Shown here one piece after another: positions 53,824 to 63,864 of a DNA stretch of 64,000 bases; the first letter of the stretch is position 1; the number at the start of each line of letters is the position of its first letter. This DNA is from Planctomycetota bacterium (lineage in GTDB: Bacteria > Planctomycetota > JAJSAM01 > JAJVHW01), in contig JAJRPF010000003.1 in the NCBI GenBank assembly GCA_024280885.1, positions 27,876 to 91,875 on the forward strand. The letters run 5' to 3'. The notes beneath the pieces are model-generated. The model searched no databases, was not told where the DNA came from, and saw only the letters and a program-made list of their open reading frames with translations. Position numbers and translations under genes: made by a program.

Positions 53824-55584
53824 GTGACGCGAGCCCCCGCACGTCGCGTTGGACTTTCCCTCTCGGTCCGAACTCCACCCTTGCCCTCCACCGCCCCTGC
53901 TGCCTCGCGTCGCTGGCTCTTCGGGCCGGTCCCCGATCTCGCGTTCGGCTGCGGACTGGCGTATGCACTCATCTTTCTGGCGATGTCGTTCGCCGGTGAG
54001 TCGTTCCGCTCGCTCTTGCCCTACGCCTTCGCAATCCTGCCGATCAACCTGATCTCGAGTGCGCACTACGGAGCGACCGCGTTGCGCGCGTACGGTCGTT
54101 CAGAGGATCGTCGCGCGTGGGCGCTCTACAGCGTCTGGACGACGCTGCTGCTCGGTGTCGGATTCGTCGGCGGTCTGCACTGGGAGATGGTCGGCTCGTG
54201 GTACATCACGCTCTACCTGACCTGGAGCCCGTGGCATTACGCCGGCCAGAACTACGGCGTGGCGATGACGTTCCTCCGACGGCGCGGTGTCGAGGTCTCG
54301 CCTCGCGCACGATGGCTCCTGCAGCGTTCGTTCGTGCTCTCCTTCGTCCTCGCGCTGCTCGCCTTGCACGGACAGAGTCCCCTGGCCAGTTACGCGCCGA
54401 GCCAACTCGAGAACGGCGCGTTCGGATTCGTCCCGCTCGGACCGCTCCTCGGCGTGTCAGCGAACATCTCGAATGTCCTCTTTGGCATCACGGCGGTCTT
54501 CTACGTGGGGACCACCGTCGGCGGAGTCGCACTCATTGCGCGCGGGCGGCGCCTTCGCGATCTCGTCCCGACGCTGCTCCTGATCGGTACGCAGGCACTC
54601 TGGTTCTCGGTCCCGGCGCTCGCCCGTCACTTCAGCGTACTTGCCGGTGTGGATCCGCTCTCGGTCGCCCACGCGCACTACGCATTCCTGTGGATCGGGG
54701 CCGGTCACGCCGCGCAGTACCTGTGGATCACGGCGTATTTCGCGCGGTCGCAAGGGCGCTCGCGGAGTCACGTCGGGTTCGTCTTCAAGGCGCTCCTGGC
54801 GGGCTGCGCCCTCTGGGTCATTCCGGCGCTGCTCTTTGCGCCGTCGATGCTCGGGCGACTCCCCTACGACGCCGGCCTCGCGGCCATGGTGGCGGCGCTC
54901 GTGAACCTGCACCATTTCACGCTGGACGGCGTGATCTGGAAGCTGCGAGAGGGGCGCATTGCGCGATTCCTGATCGGCCAACGCCAGCCGATTGGAGAGC
55001 ATCCGTCCGGCGCGGTGACCGGGCAGCGCGGCTTGATCGGAGCGGGATTCTGGTTAGGTGGGATCGCGTGCCTCGCGCTCGCGACGTTCTCTGCGTTCGC
55101 ACCGGAGTATCGTTTTCGACGCCCACTTGAGCGCGGTGATCTCGACCTGGCCGAACGTGGCGATGCGGCTCTCGAATGGATCGGTCAAGCGAGTGCCGAC
55201 AGGCAGCTTCAGCTCGGGCACGAGGCTCTCTCGCGCAACGAACTCGTGCGCGCGGAGCGGCACCTACAGCGCAGTGTTGATTTACTCCCGAGCGCGTGGG
55301 CGTGGTCCGGAATTGGCGACGTGAACGCGCGGCGCGAACGGTGGGGCGCAGCGGCCGACGCCTACGAGAGCGCATTGGAGATCGACCCCGAGCATGCCGT
55401 CGCGACATTTCATCTCGGCGTCATCGAACTCCGCCGCAACCAACCGGAGCGCGGCCGCGAACTCCTGCTGCGCGCGCGGAAACTCGCGGTTGCCGCATAT
55501 GCGTCTCACGACGAGGATCACCATCCGCCGCCGGGACTGGTCGAGGCCATCGACGGCGTGCTTGCACAGTTCTCGGCGCGCTGA
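53824..55584 (+). CDS. Polytopic membrane protein with C-terminal TPR
   Basis: Multiple TM segments; WSPWHYAGQNYG; C-terminal ADAYESALEIDPEHAVATFHLGVIELR. Confidence 0.8.
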   Translation: MTRAPARRVGLSLSVRTPPLPSTAPAASRRWLFGPVPDLAFGCGLAYALIFLAMSFAGESFRSLLPYAFAILPINLISSAHYGATALRAYGRSEDRRAWALYSVWTTLLLGVGFVGGLHWEMVGSWYITLYLTWSPWHYAGQNYGVAMTFLRRRGVEVSPRARWLLQRSFVLSFVLALLALHGQSPLASYAPSQLENGAFGFVPLGPLLGVSANISNVLFGITAVFYVGTTVGGVALIARGRRLRDLVPTLLLIGTQALWFSVPALARHFSVLAGVDPLSVAHAHYAFLWIGAGHAAQYLWITAYFARSQGRSRSHVGFVFKALLAGCALWVIPALLFAPSMLGRLPYDAGLAAMVAALVNLHHFTLDGVIWKLREGRIARFLIGQRQPIGEHPSGAVTGQRGLIGAGFWLGGIACLALATFSAFAPEYRFRRPLERGDLDLAERGDAALEWIGQASADRQLQLGHEALSRNELVRAERHLQRSVDLLPSAWAWSGIGDVNARRERWGAAADAYESALEIDPEHAVATFHLGVIELRRNQPERGRELLLRARKLAVAAYASHDEDHHPPPGLVEAIDGVLAQFSAR

Positions 55585-55816
55585 CGCCCCGTTCGTTCGC
55601 CGTACGATCTCGTCGCTAGGGGTGCGGCCAGAGACCCCCGTGGATAGCCGGACGTGTCCGGGTGGGACGGCTGTCGTGGGTGACAGGCGACTCGACTCCG
55701 GAGAGTCTCCGAGCCTGGCAGCCGCGGCAGACGGCCCGCCCGGGCGCGGTGGATGCTCCGCACGTCGTTCGGCGATCACCCTTTCACCGGTGCCGCGGGG
55801 GGTTCTGGCCGGGCCC

Positions 55817-56022
55817 CTAGCAGCCCGTCGGAGTAGTCCATCGGAACCGGCGAATGGGCCGTAGCAATTCGTGCTTGCGAACCGTCAACTCCGCCCAGGA
55901 ACGCCATCCGCCGCACTTGCCAGGCTCGATGTTGCTTCGGCAGGGACTTCGCCCGTCAAGCACGACGGACGACGCCCCTGGACGAATCCGGTCCTCGACG
56001 GACTACTCCGACAGACTGCTAG
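55817..56022. mobile_element. 206-bp MITE-like element (complete copy)
   Basis: About 26-bp imperfect terminal inverted repeats CTAGCAGcCcGTCGGAGTAGTCCaTCG / CTAGCAGtCtGTCGGAGTAGTCCgTCG; no transposase ORF; second copy at 63865. Confidence 0.75.
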
Positions 56023-56813
56023 GCGCTCGTGCGGCGCGCCTGAAGCTCCGCGGCAACGAGCGTCAACAGGACGCCGACTGTCGCGAGCCCGACGGCGTTC
56101 GCGATCCACGGCGTGCTGCCGAGAATCACGTGATCAGGGCGGTAGTAGCCGTACGGCGTGAACTTCGCCATCCACTCCACGCCGGTCGCGATCCGCGCAA
56201 TGCTGTCGATGAGAAAGGCCGTCGTGACGAATGCGGCATACGTGAGCGTGGCCGACGCGCGATTGCGTGCGCGCACCGAGACGATCAACGCCGCTCCGGT
56301 CCACGTCGCAATGAGCGCGCCAGCGGGGGGAGCCGCGAGCGCGAAACGCGCCACGTCGATGCGTTCCAACTCGCCCGCGATGAGCGCGGCCAACATCGAT
56401 CCCGCGAAGCAGAACGCGATCACGATCGGAATGCCGAGCAGCACGAAGAGCGCCAGCGCGTGGACGAGCGCTCGTCGGTCCAATGGCGCCGCAAGCAGCA
56501 TGTCGAGACCGCCGCGTCCGCGTTCTCCTGCGGGGAGTGCGAGGATCGGGATCGCGGGGAAGACGGCGTAGAGAAGGAGCACGAGCGGGTGTCGGAACGG
56601 GAACGAGAGCAACGTCACATTCGAGAACGCCGAGGCGGCATTGCTGCCCAGGAAACGCGCCAGAAAGGGGAGTGACGCGAACGCCTCGCGCTGCTGTTGG
56701 AGTTGCGGCGCCATGAGTCCGACGCCGGTCCCGACGAGCAGCGGAATGAAGAGGCAGAGCCCCATCGACAGACGATGCCGACGCCAGAGAAACGCAAGGA
56801 GCGCGCGCCTCAT
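56019..56813 (-). CDS. ABC-2 type transporter permease
   Basis: Six TM-like segments; ATGA-type overlap with upstream ATPase gene; TAG stop lies in MITE end. Confidence 0.8.
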   Translation of the reverse strand: MRRALLAFLWRRHRLSMGLCLFIPLLVGTGVGLMAPQLQQQREAFASLPFLARFLGSNAASAFSNVTLLSFPFRHPLVLLLYAVFPAIPILALPAGERGRGGLDMLLAAPLDRRALVHALALFVLLGIPIVIAFCFAGSMLAALIAGELERIDVARFALAAPPAGALIATWTGAALIVSVRARNRASATLTYAAFVTTAFLIDSIARIATGVEWMAKFTPYGYYRPDHVILGSTPWIANAVGLATVGVLLTLVAAELQARRTSA

Positions 56814-57655
56814 CGCTCGCTCCCGTGCTGCAACGCAGCCTTGACGGTGTCTTCGAGCCCAGCGGGACGGATCTCGACGTCGATCAGCCGGGTAGTGTCG
56901 ATCGTGGCGAGCAATGCTGCGGGATCACCGGCGTGGGTGCGCCGTTCCTCGCGACCGTCCGCGTAGCGCAAGATCACATGTCGGGGACGGTCGCGGCGCA
57001 TCGCGTCGATCGATTCCAGCAGACGCAATTCGCCACCATCGACGAGCGCGATGCGATCCGCGCAGCTCTCGACTTCGGCGAGCACATGGCTCGACAGGAA
57101 CACGGTCGCGCCGCGTTTGGGCGCCTCGCGCACCAGACCGAGGAAGGCCTCGCGGACGAAGGGATCGAGTCCCGATGTCGGCTCGTCGAGGATCAGGAGT
57201 TGCGGGTCGTGCTGGAACGCGATCGTGATCCCGATCTTCTGCCGCATACCGGTGGAGTACGTCGAGACCTTGCGTCCCAACGCCTCGTCAGCGAGGCCCA
57301 GACGATCGAGGACGGCCTCGCGCGAGCGGGGTGGGCGCCGTTGCAGGCGCGCGAAGAACGCGAGCGTCTCGCGGCCGGTGAGCCCAGGGAAGAGCGCCAG
57401 GTCGCCCGGCAGAAATCCGATGGCAGCGCGTTGCTCGGCCGCGCCACCGCGCACGTCACGACCGAGTACGCGCACGTTCCCGGATGTTGGCCGCAGGAGA
57501 TCGACGAGCGTGCGGATCGTCGTCGTCTTTCCCGCTCCGTTCGGTCCGAGGAAGCCGAAGATCTCGCCGGACTCCACGCTCAGGTTCAGCCCGGCGACGG
57601 CCGTGACGTCGCCGAAGCGGACGGTCAGATCGGTGATCTCGATGACGGCGCTCAC
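56810..57655 (-). CDS. ABC transporter ATP-binding protein
   Basis: Walker A GPNGAGKTTT, signature-like YSTGMRQKIGI, Walker B LLILDEPTSGLD; GTG start at 57655. Confidence 0.92.
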   Translation of the reverse strand: MSAVIEITDLTVRFGDVTAVAGLNLSVESGEIFGFLGPNGAGKTTTIRTLVDLLRPTSGNVRVLGRDVRGGAAEQRAAIGFLPGDLALFPGLTGRETLAFFARLQRRPPRSREAVLDRLGLADEALGRKVSTYSTGMRQKIGITIAFQHDPQLLILDEPTSGLDPFVREAFLGLVREAPKRGATVFLSSHVLAEVESCADRIALVDGGELRLLESIDAMRRDRPRHVILRYADGREERRTHAGDPAALLATIDTTRLIDVEIRPAGLEDTVKAALQHGSER

Positions 57656-57764
57656 CGGAGAACGATACCGGACGCTCGTGCGGATCCCCTTCCGTTCATA
57701 CCCGGTCCTCATGAATGCGTCGGGTTGGCTGTAGCTTCTCACGCCATTGGACAGGAGGTGATCG

Positions 57765-58865
57765 ATGACAGATTCGACGCAGCAATCGGACGGGCACGTG
57801 GCCGCGGGACGGACGTTCGAGATCATCGTGCGAGTCGTGGTGGGGTTGGGGCTCCTCGGGTGGTGCCTCTACATCTTGGCGCCGTTCTTCCACGCGGTGG
57901 TCTGGGGTGTCCTGCTCGCAGTTGCGTTCTTCCCCGTCTTCCGCAAGGGCGCCGAGCGGATGGGGGGCCGAACGAAGACGGCGGCGGTCGTCTTCGCTGT
58001 CATCGGGCTTGCCTCCGTACTCCTGCCCGCGGTCCTGCTCTCCGCGAGCCTGGTCGGCGGCGCACAGGAGATTGCCGAGGACTTCCAGGCCGGGCGCATC
58101 GATGTCCCACCACCCTCGCCGTCCGTCGCGGAGTGGCCGGTGATCGGCGCGGCCGTGCACGACCTCTGGACGAAGGCAGCATCCGACCTTGGTCTGCTCG
58201 CGGAGCCGATCGCTCCCTACTTGAAGCAGGCGGGAGGGTGGACACTCTCTGTCGCCGGGTCTCTCGGCGGCGCGATCCTGCAGGCGATCTTCGCGATCCT
58301 GATCGCTGCGGCGTTCCTGGCCCAGGCGGATTGGGCCGACCGTTTCTCGCGATCGCTCGCGACGAAGCTCGTGGGACGCCGCGGGGCCGATCTCGCGCGC
58401 ATCTCGACCGTCACGGTGCGTGGTGTCGCGCGTGGAATTCTCGGCGTCGCGCTGATCCAATCGACACTCGCCGGTCTCGGCTTCGCGGTCGTCGGCATCC
58501 CCGGTGCTGGTCTCTGGGCACTTGTGTGTCTCGTGCTCTGTGTCGTTCAGGTCCCGGCAGCGGTCGTGATCCTGCCGACCATCATTTACGTCTTCTCGGT
58601 CGAGCCGACGTTGACGGCTGTGATCTACACCGTGTGGGCAGTTCTCGTGATGCTGAGCGACAACGTCCTCAAGCCGTTCCTCTTCGGCAAGGAGGTCGAG
58701 ACGCCGGCGCTCGTGCTGCTCATCGGCTCGATCGGCGGGATGCTCACGTCCGGGATCATCGGGCTCTTTACGGGGGCGGTCATCCTGGCGCTCGGATATG
58801 AGTTGCTTCGGGCATGGCTCGCGGGCGCGGAAGCGAGACTCGTGGGCGACGCTCCGCCGGAGTGA
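57765..58865 (+). CDS. AI-2E family transporter
   Basis: Polytopic; FHAVVWGVLLAVAFFPVF, LSDNVLKPFLFGKEVETPALVLLIGSIGGM; AGGAGG upstream. Confidence 0.85.
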   Translation: MTDSTQQSDGHVAAGRTFEIIVRVVVGLGLLGWCLYILAPFFHAVVWGVLLAVAFFPVFRKGAERMGGRTKTAAVVFAVIGLASVLLPAVLLSASLVGGAQEIAEDFQAGRIDVPPPSPSVAEWPVIGAAVHDLWTKAASDLGLLAEPIAPYLKQAGGWTLSVAGSLGGAILQAIFAILIAAAFLAQADWADRFSRSLATKLVGRRGADLARISTVTVRGVARGILGVALIQSTLAGLGFAVVGIPGAGLWALVCLVLCVVQVPAAVVILPTIIYVFSVEPTLTAVIYTVWAVLVMLSDNVLKPFLFGKEVETPALVLLIGSIGGMLTSGIIGLFTGAVILALGYELLRAWLAGAEARLVGDAPPE

Positions 58866-58972
58866 GCGGCGCGGGTGTCGCGGACGCTGCGCAACGCCGC
58901 GCCGCAGAGCGTCTCTCCGAACAACCTCTCGGTGGCGTGCGCGGAATGCCGCTCACCGTGTAGAACGGGCCC

Positions 58973-59566
58973 ATGCCGCTGCTCTCTGCCGCAGGACTGA
59001 TCAACGGCCCGCTCGGCCCGATCGACGTCGCGGTGGATGCCAGCGAGTGCGTCGCCGTGCAAGGCCCGTCCGGTTCAGGGAAGACGCTTCTCCTGCGTGC
59101 GCTGGCGGATCTCGATCCGGCTGCCGGTGACGTGCGTCTCGAAGGCGTATCACGGGCGGCGATCCCTGGCCCGGAGTGGCGGCGGCGCGTGGGCTATGTG
59201 CCCGCCGAACCGGGGTGGTGGAGTGACGATCCGGCCGCGCATCTCGCCGACGTCTCCGCCGCGCTGGTGGAGTTCTCACGACTGGGTCTCGAAGACGCTG
59301 TGCTGCGGCGTCCCGTTGCGCAGCTCTCGACCGGAGAGCGGCAGCGCCTTGCGCTCATTCGGGCTCTTCAGCGCGACCCGCGCGTGCTCTTGCTCGACGA
59401 GCCGACGGCGGCCCTCGATCCGGAGGCCACACGCGCCGTCGAGCGCCTGATCGCGGAGCGCCAGGCCACCGGGACCAGTGTTCTGTGGGTGACGCACGAC
59501 CGTTCGCAGACGGAGCGCGTCGCATCGCGGGTCGTCTCGCTCCGCGGCGGGCGGTTGGAGTCGTAG
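58973..59566 (+). CDS. ABC transporter ATP-binding protein, FetA-like
   Basis: GPSGSGKTLLLRALADL, STGERQRLALIRAL, VLLLDEPTAALD; followed by FetB-like permease. Confidence 0.85.
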   Translation: MPLLSAAGLINGPLGPIDVAVDASECVAVQGPSGSGKTLLLRALADLDPAAGDVRLEGVSRAAIPGPEWRRRVGYVPAEPGWWSDDPAAHLADVSAALVEFSRLGLEDAVLRRPVAQLSTGERQRLALIRALQRDPRVLLLDEPTAALDPEATRAVERLIAERQATGTSVLWVTHDRSQTERVASRVVSLRGGRLES

Positions 59567-59568
59567 CG

Positions 59569-60411
59569 ATGCATGTCATGCTCGCAGTCGACGTCACCAC
59601 CATCATCCCCATCGGTGCGGGCGATATCGCGATCGCCGCGGCGTTGCTTCTTGTTCACGGGGGACTCTCTCTGGCCCTCGGATTGGGCGTCGGCCGACAG
59701 GTGCTCGTCGCCGCGGCGCGGATGGTGATCCAGCTCCTGGCGGTCGGCTTCGTGCTCGTCGCACTCTTCGAGCGCATGTCGCCTTGGCTGACAGGAGTCA
59801 CGGCGCTCGTCATGATCCTCTTTGCCGGGCGCGAAGTCTCGGCGCGCCAGGATCGGCGCCTGGCGGGGCCGTGGGCGTACGCTCTCGGCACCGGGGCGAT
59901 GCTCTTCGCTGCGTTCGCCGTGACGCTCCTTGCCCTGACTACAGCGGTTCGTCCGCAACCGTGGTACGACGCGCGGTACGCCATCCCTCTGCTCGGCATG
60001 GTGCTGGGCAACACGCTGAACGGGATCAGTCTTGGTCTTCATGCCCTGACGGTGGGGCTCGTGCGCGAGCGGTCATCCGTCGAAGCTCTGCTCTGCCTCG
60101 GCGCCACGCGCTGGGAGGCCACGCGTCCGGTCGTGGTCGATGCTCTGCGAACCGGCCTCATGCCGATCGTGAATGCGATGGCCGCGACCGGGCTCGTGGC
60201 TCTACCGGGGATGATTACGGGGCAGATCCTGGCCGGTGCCGAGCCTCTGATGGCCGTGCGCTACCAGATGCTCATCATGTTCCTCATCGCGGGCGGTACG
60301 GCGCTCGGCGCCACGGCCGCCGTTTTCGGCGGGGTCCTCCGGCTCACGGATGGGCGGCACCGACTGCGCCTCGACCGTCTCACGCCGTCGCGCGCGGCAA
60401 GTCCCCGCTGA
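59569..60411 (+). CDS. FetB / UPF0014-family permease
   Basis: GAMLFAAFAVTL, IPLLGMVLGNTLNGISLGL, MAATGLVALPGMITGQILAGAEPLMAVRYQ. Confidence 0.87.
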   Translation: MHVMLAVDVTTIIPIGAGDIAIAAALLLVHGGLSLALGLGVGRQVLVAAARMVIQLLAVGFVLVALFERMSPWLTGVTALVMILFAGREVSARQDRRLAGPWAYALGTGAMLFAAFAVTLLALTTAVRPQPWYDARYAIPLLGMVLGNTLNGISLGLHALTVGLVRERSSVEALLCLGATRWEATRPVVVDALRTGLMPIVNAMAATGLVALPGMITGQILAGAEPLMAVRYQMLIMFLIAGGTALGATAAVFGGVLRLTDGRHRLRLDRLTPSRAASPR

Positions 60412-60560
60412 GTGCGTCCTTCACGGCGTCACCGCGATCCCCGTGACCACGGTCACAGCCTGGCTTGCGGCGGAAACGCGGTCAGCGCCCCGCTCGCCTC
60501 GGAATTCGGGTACGATCACGATCGGAAGAACGGAGCCAGACATCGACCGAAGGGGTGCAT

Positions 60561-61184
60561 ATGACGCGCTTGAAGAACGTTTCTTCTCTGTTACTGCTCA
60601 TCGGGATGCTCGTCGTGCTGCCGACATGCAATGGGATCTCCGACGCGCTGAGTGGTCTTGGCTCGTCCGGAGCCGCGGTGAACTCGGCCATCGATGCCGC
60701 GAACGGACGCGTCTCGCTGCTGAGCTCGGAGAGCAACCCCTCGAGCGCCCAGAGACGCGAGCTCAAGTTCATGCGCAAGGCCGTCGATGCGGCACGCGTC
60801 ATGACGAGCCCAGCCGAGGACGTTCCGGTCGCCAAGGGCGTGGCGGCTGCGAAGCGCTTTCTCAAGTTCCTCCGCAAGGCAGGCAATCGTGAGATCTTGG
60901 ATCCTCTCGAGAGCAGCCTCCCGTCGATCCTCATCTCCGGCAACGCCCGGGCGCGCTCCGACGCGCGCGAATTCCTGAGCGCTCTCTCGCAGAACCCCAG
61001 CTCGAACGAAGGCAGGGTCGCGAAGAAGATCGACAAGCGGATCAAGCAGGGCGAAAAGCTCGAGGCAAAGGCGTCGAAGGCTTCCGAGAGGAGCGCACGC
61101 AAGGCCGAGAAGTTCCGCTGCGCGGCGTTGAAGAAGTATGCCCAGGCGATCGACCTCGGCCGCAAGGTGCTCGACACGCAGTAG
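60561..61184 (+). CDS. Lysine-rich lipoprotein, uncharacterised
   Basis: Lipobox-like VVLPTC; Lys/Arg/Glu-rich helical C-terminus. Confidence 0.7.
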   Translation: MTRLKNVSSLLLLIGMLVVLPTCNGISDALSGLGSSGAAVNSAIDAANGRVSLLSSESNPSSAQRRELKFMRKAVDAARVMTSPAEDVPVAKGVAAAKRFLKFLRKAGNREILDPLESSLPSILISGNARARSDAREFLSALSQNPSSNEGRVAKKIDKRIKQGEKLEAKASKASERSARKAEKFRCAALKKYAQAIDLGRKVLDTQ

Positions 61185-61332
61185 ACGTGCTCCGGGAGAA
61201 CACCGCTCCCCCGTCGGAGCCGCAAGTGCGACTTCGGTCGCAGACCCGTGCTACGGATCCACCCTGACTCTGGCCGATGAGTGCCTGCTGCCAGTGTGTT
61301 CGGCGAGCCTTTCGCCGGAAGGGATCAGGATC

Positions 61333-63801
61333 ATGCGCACCCGTCTGTTAGGCCCCCTTGCGGGTGCCGTCGCGCTGTCCGCCGTGGCATGCCTCTCCGC
61401 TCGCGCAGGCGTGAACGTCGAGATCAACCCGAATGCGAAGGTGGCGGGCACGCTCGACGGCGATGGCGACACCGATACGTTCCGTTTCGACGCGACGGCG
61501 GGTGCCACCCTCTCGATCGCCGTCAAGGCGAAGAAGAAGGCCAAGCTCGACTTCACTCTGGAACTGACTCTCAAGGGCGGCGATCCGATCGACCTGACCG
61601 GTGCGTCCGCGTTTCAGGATAAGGACAAGTCCATCAAGGTGAAGGGCCTGCTCCTCGCGCAGAACGGACGTTACGTCCTGCGTGTCGGCGGTGTGGGCGA
61701 AGGCGAGTACGCACTAAAGGTGAAGGCCAAGCCGCAGAAGGCGTTCAAGGCGCGTCGCATGGTGGCCGGATCCGCGCTTGTGCCGTTCGCGTTTTCGGCG
61801 CCGCGCGGCGCGAAGGTCGTGATCAAGACCAAGCAGTCCAAGGGCAGCGCGGCCCTGCCGATGCTCGACGGCGGGTCGGTCAAGGGCACGTCGAGTTCGC
61901 TGACTCTTCTCTCGCTCGCGGCGAGCGGTCTGCAGGAGATCAACGTCAACAACACGTCTGACACGGATGGTGACCTCGACATCTCTGTGAAGGTGACCCC
62001 GAAGAAGGCCAAAGCGGAGAAGGTGGATGTCCGCGCCCGCGCACTCGGAGGAGCCGACGGCGGTGGCACTGCCTTCTCTGCGACCGTGCGTGCGACGGAT
62101 GGCGGCGAGGTGGCGATCCCGTTCACCGATCCGCTGATCGGCGGCGCGGGCGTACTCGTTCCGGCAGGGGCGCTTGCGGTGGACGCGCGCATCAGCGTGA
62201 CTTCGGCAGCCGTTCTGGTGGCGCCCGACCCCGAGACGCAGCAGTCATCGGGCCCGGCGATCCGCTTCGGCCCCGACGGCCTGCAGTTCAGCGAGAACGC
62301 GACGGTGACGATCCCGTGGGATCCGTCCGCGTTCCCGATCGGTGTCGATCCGGTCACAGCTCTGCGCGTGATCCGCGTCCAGTCCGACGGCACCGAGACG
62401 GTGATCATCCCGACGTTCGTTGACGTCGAGAACGGGCTCTGCACCGTGCCGACGAGCGGCTTCTCGACGTTCATGGCGTTCTCGCCGCGCGGTACACCGG
62501 ATCTCGAGGGCGTCCCGTTTTGGGTGACCAGCTTGAAACTCTGCGTGAACGAGGACGATCTCTTCAACGCGGACAGTCGCGAGCGCCAGATCACCTTCTT
62601 CGCCGGCACCCTGGACTTCGGCGCACCGGATACGCCGGGTGGCATCGCCCTGGCCGGTGTCGAGTCGACCGTCACGTTCAGTCATGACTCTTTCGGCGGA
62701 GCCATCGTCAGCCCCGTCGAACTGCCGCCGATGGGAGCGAGCGGATCGTGGTTCTACTTCCCGGACGGCCAGTCGATCGGCGCAGACTTCCAGGCCGGAC
62801 CAGAAACGGATTTAGTGGACTTCTACCTTGCCGAGGACGGCTCCGCTCTCGTCTCACGCGAACAGGGCGACTCCGGTGATCCGTGCGTCTCCATGGATGT
62901 GGCGATCCGGCGTTCCGCGACGCCGCTTACCGCCGCGGACGTGGCGGGCGACTACTTCCTCGGCGGTTCCGAGGTGCGAGGGACCGAGCAGGAGGGCGTC
63001 CTCGGCCCCGTCATCCTCGACCTCGCCTCGACGTTCGGTTCTCTCACGTTGCGCCAGAACGGAACCTGGACCGTGAGCCTCGACACCAACTCGCAGCGCT
63101 TCGATCCCGCACGCGGTATTGAGACGGGCTCGTTCAAGACGAACGGGTCTGGCACGTTTCGCTTCGCCGGCGCGGGTGATCCGGCGGTCTTCGCTGGCTC
63201 GCTTGTCCTGGCAAGCGAGGAAGATGGCGATTTCCTGCGGGTCTTTCCCTCGGCGGATGGGCAGACGCTGCTCGCCGTCTCGGAACAGGCCGACATCGGT
63301 GGTCAGTTCTACGTCGGAACACGCATGGCGAAGGGGCTGACCACGCAGAAGGCAGCGGGCGACTTCGCCGTACGGGTCCTGCTGCCCGAGGACCTCGTGA
63401 CCTACACCGTCTTCGACGGGCTGAACAACATCGATATCCCCGATTTCGGCGCGCTTGGATCGGTCGACCAGTTGTCCACGCTCGCGCCGAACGGGGACGC
63501 CAACTTCTTCAACGGTATCGCCAAATTCGTCGCGCGCGATCCGGCTGCCGGTCCCGGCGGCGTCAGCAACAACAACTTCTTCGGGTTCACGTTCGAGGAC
63601 CGTCTGGCGATTGCAGCGAACGGTCGCGTGACCACCAATGGCGAGGACGCGATCACGGGGGCGTTCCGTGGCGACGGTCGGTTCGCATTCTGGGTCGAGG
63701 ACCTCCAGCGTGGCGGAGGCCCGTCGTTGAACGTCGCCCTGCGTCTGCCGCCCTCTTCCGGCATCGGTGAGGAGACGTTCCCGCCGCTCGGGAAGAGGTA
63801 G
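61333..63801 (+). CDS. Large exported protein with pre-peptidase-C-like N-terminus
   Basis: Signal peptide LAGAVALSAVACLSARA; KVAGTLDGDGDTDTFRFDATAGATLSIAVKAKKKAKLDFTLEL; C-terminal beta-rich repeats. Confidence 0.75.
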   Translation: MRTRLLGPLAGAVALSAVACLSARAGVNVEINPNAKVAGTLDGDGDTDTFRFDATAGATLSIAVKAKKKAKLDFTLELTLKGGDPIDLTGASAFQDKDKSIKVKGLLLAQNGRYVLRVGGVGEGEYALKVKAKPQKAFKARRMVAGSALVPFAFSAPRGAKVVIKTKQSKGSAALPMLDGGSVKGTSSSLTLLSLAASGLQEINVNNTSDTDGDLDISVKVTPKKAKAEKVDVRARALGGADGGGTAFSATVRATDGGEVAIPFTDPLIGGAGVLVPAGALAVDARISVTSAAVLVAPDPETQQSSGPAIRFGPDGLQFSENATVTIPWDPSAFPIGVDPVTALRVIRVQSDGTETVIIPTFVDVENGLCTVPTSGFSTFMAFSPRGTPDLEGVPFWVTSLKLCVNEDDLFNADSRERQITFFAGTLDFGAPDTPGGIALAGVESTVTFSHDSFGGAIVSPVELPPMGASGSWFYFPDGQSIGADFQAGPETDLVDFYLAEDGSALVSREQGDSGDPCVSMDVAIRRSATPLTAADVAGDYFLGGSEVRGTEQEGVLGPVILDLASTFGSLTLRQNGTWTVSLDTNSQRFDPARGIETGSFKTNGSGTFRFAGAGDPAVFAGSLVLASEEDGDFLRVFPSADGQTLLAVSEQADIGGQFYVGTRMAKGLTTQKAAGDFAVRVLLPEDLVTYTVFDGLNNIDIPDFGALGSVDQLSTLAPNGDANFFNGIAKFVARDPAAGPGGVSNNNFFGFTFEDRLAIAANGRVTTNGEDAITGAFRGDGRFAFWVEDLQRGGGPSLNVALRLPPSSGIGEETFPPLGKR

Positions 63802-63822
63802 TTCACGACTCTCCACTTGTCG

Positions 63823-63853
63823 CGAAGCCCGGTGCTCTACGCGCCGGGCTTCG
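63823..63853 (+). terminator. Terminator-like hairpin after 61333..63801
   Basis: CGAAGCCCGG-N11-CCGGGCTTCG, 10-bp perfect stem. Confidence 0.65.
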
Positions 63854-63864
63854 GTCATTCTCGG

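Noticed and set aside
55600-55816. Possible further member of the dispersed repeat (gatcaccctttcaccggtgccgcgg)
   Set aside because: Match limited to a short stretch around TTCACCGG; within chance expectation for GC-rich DNA
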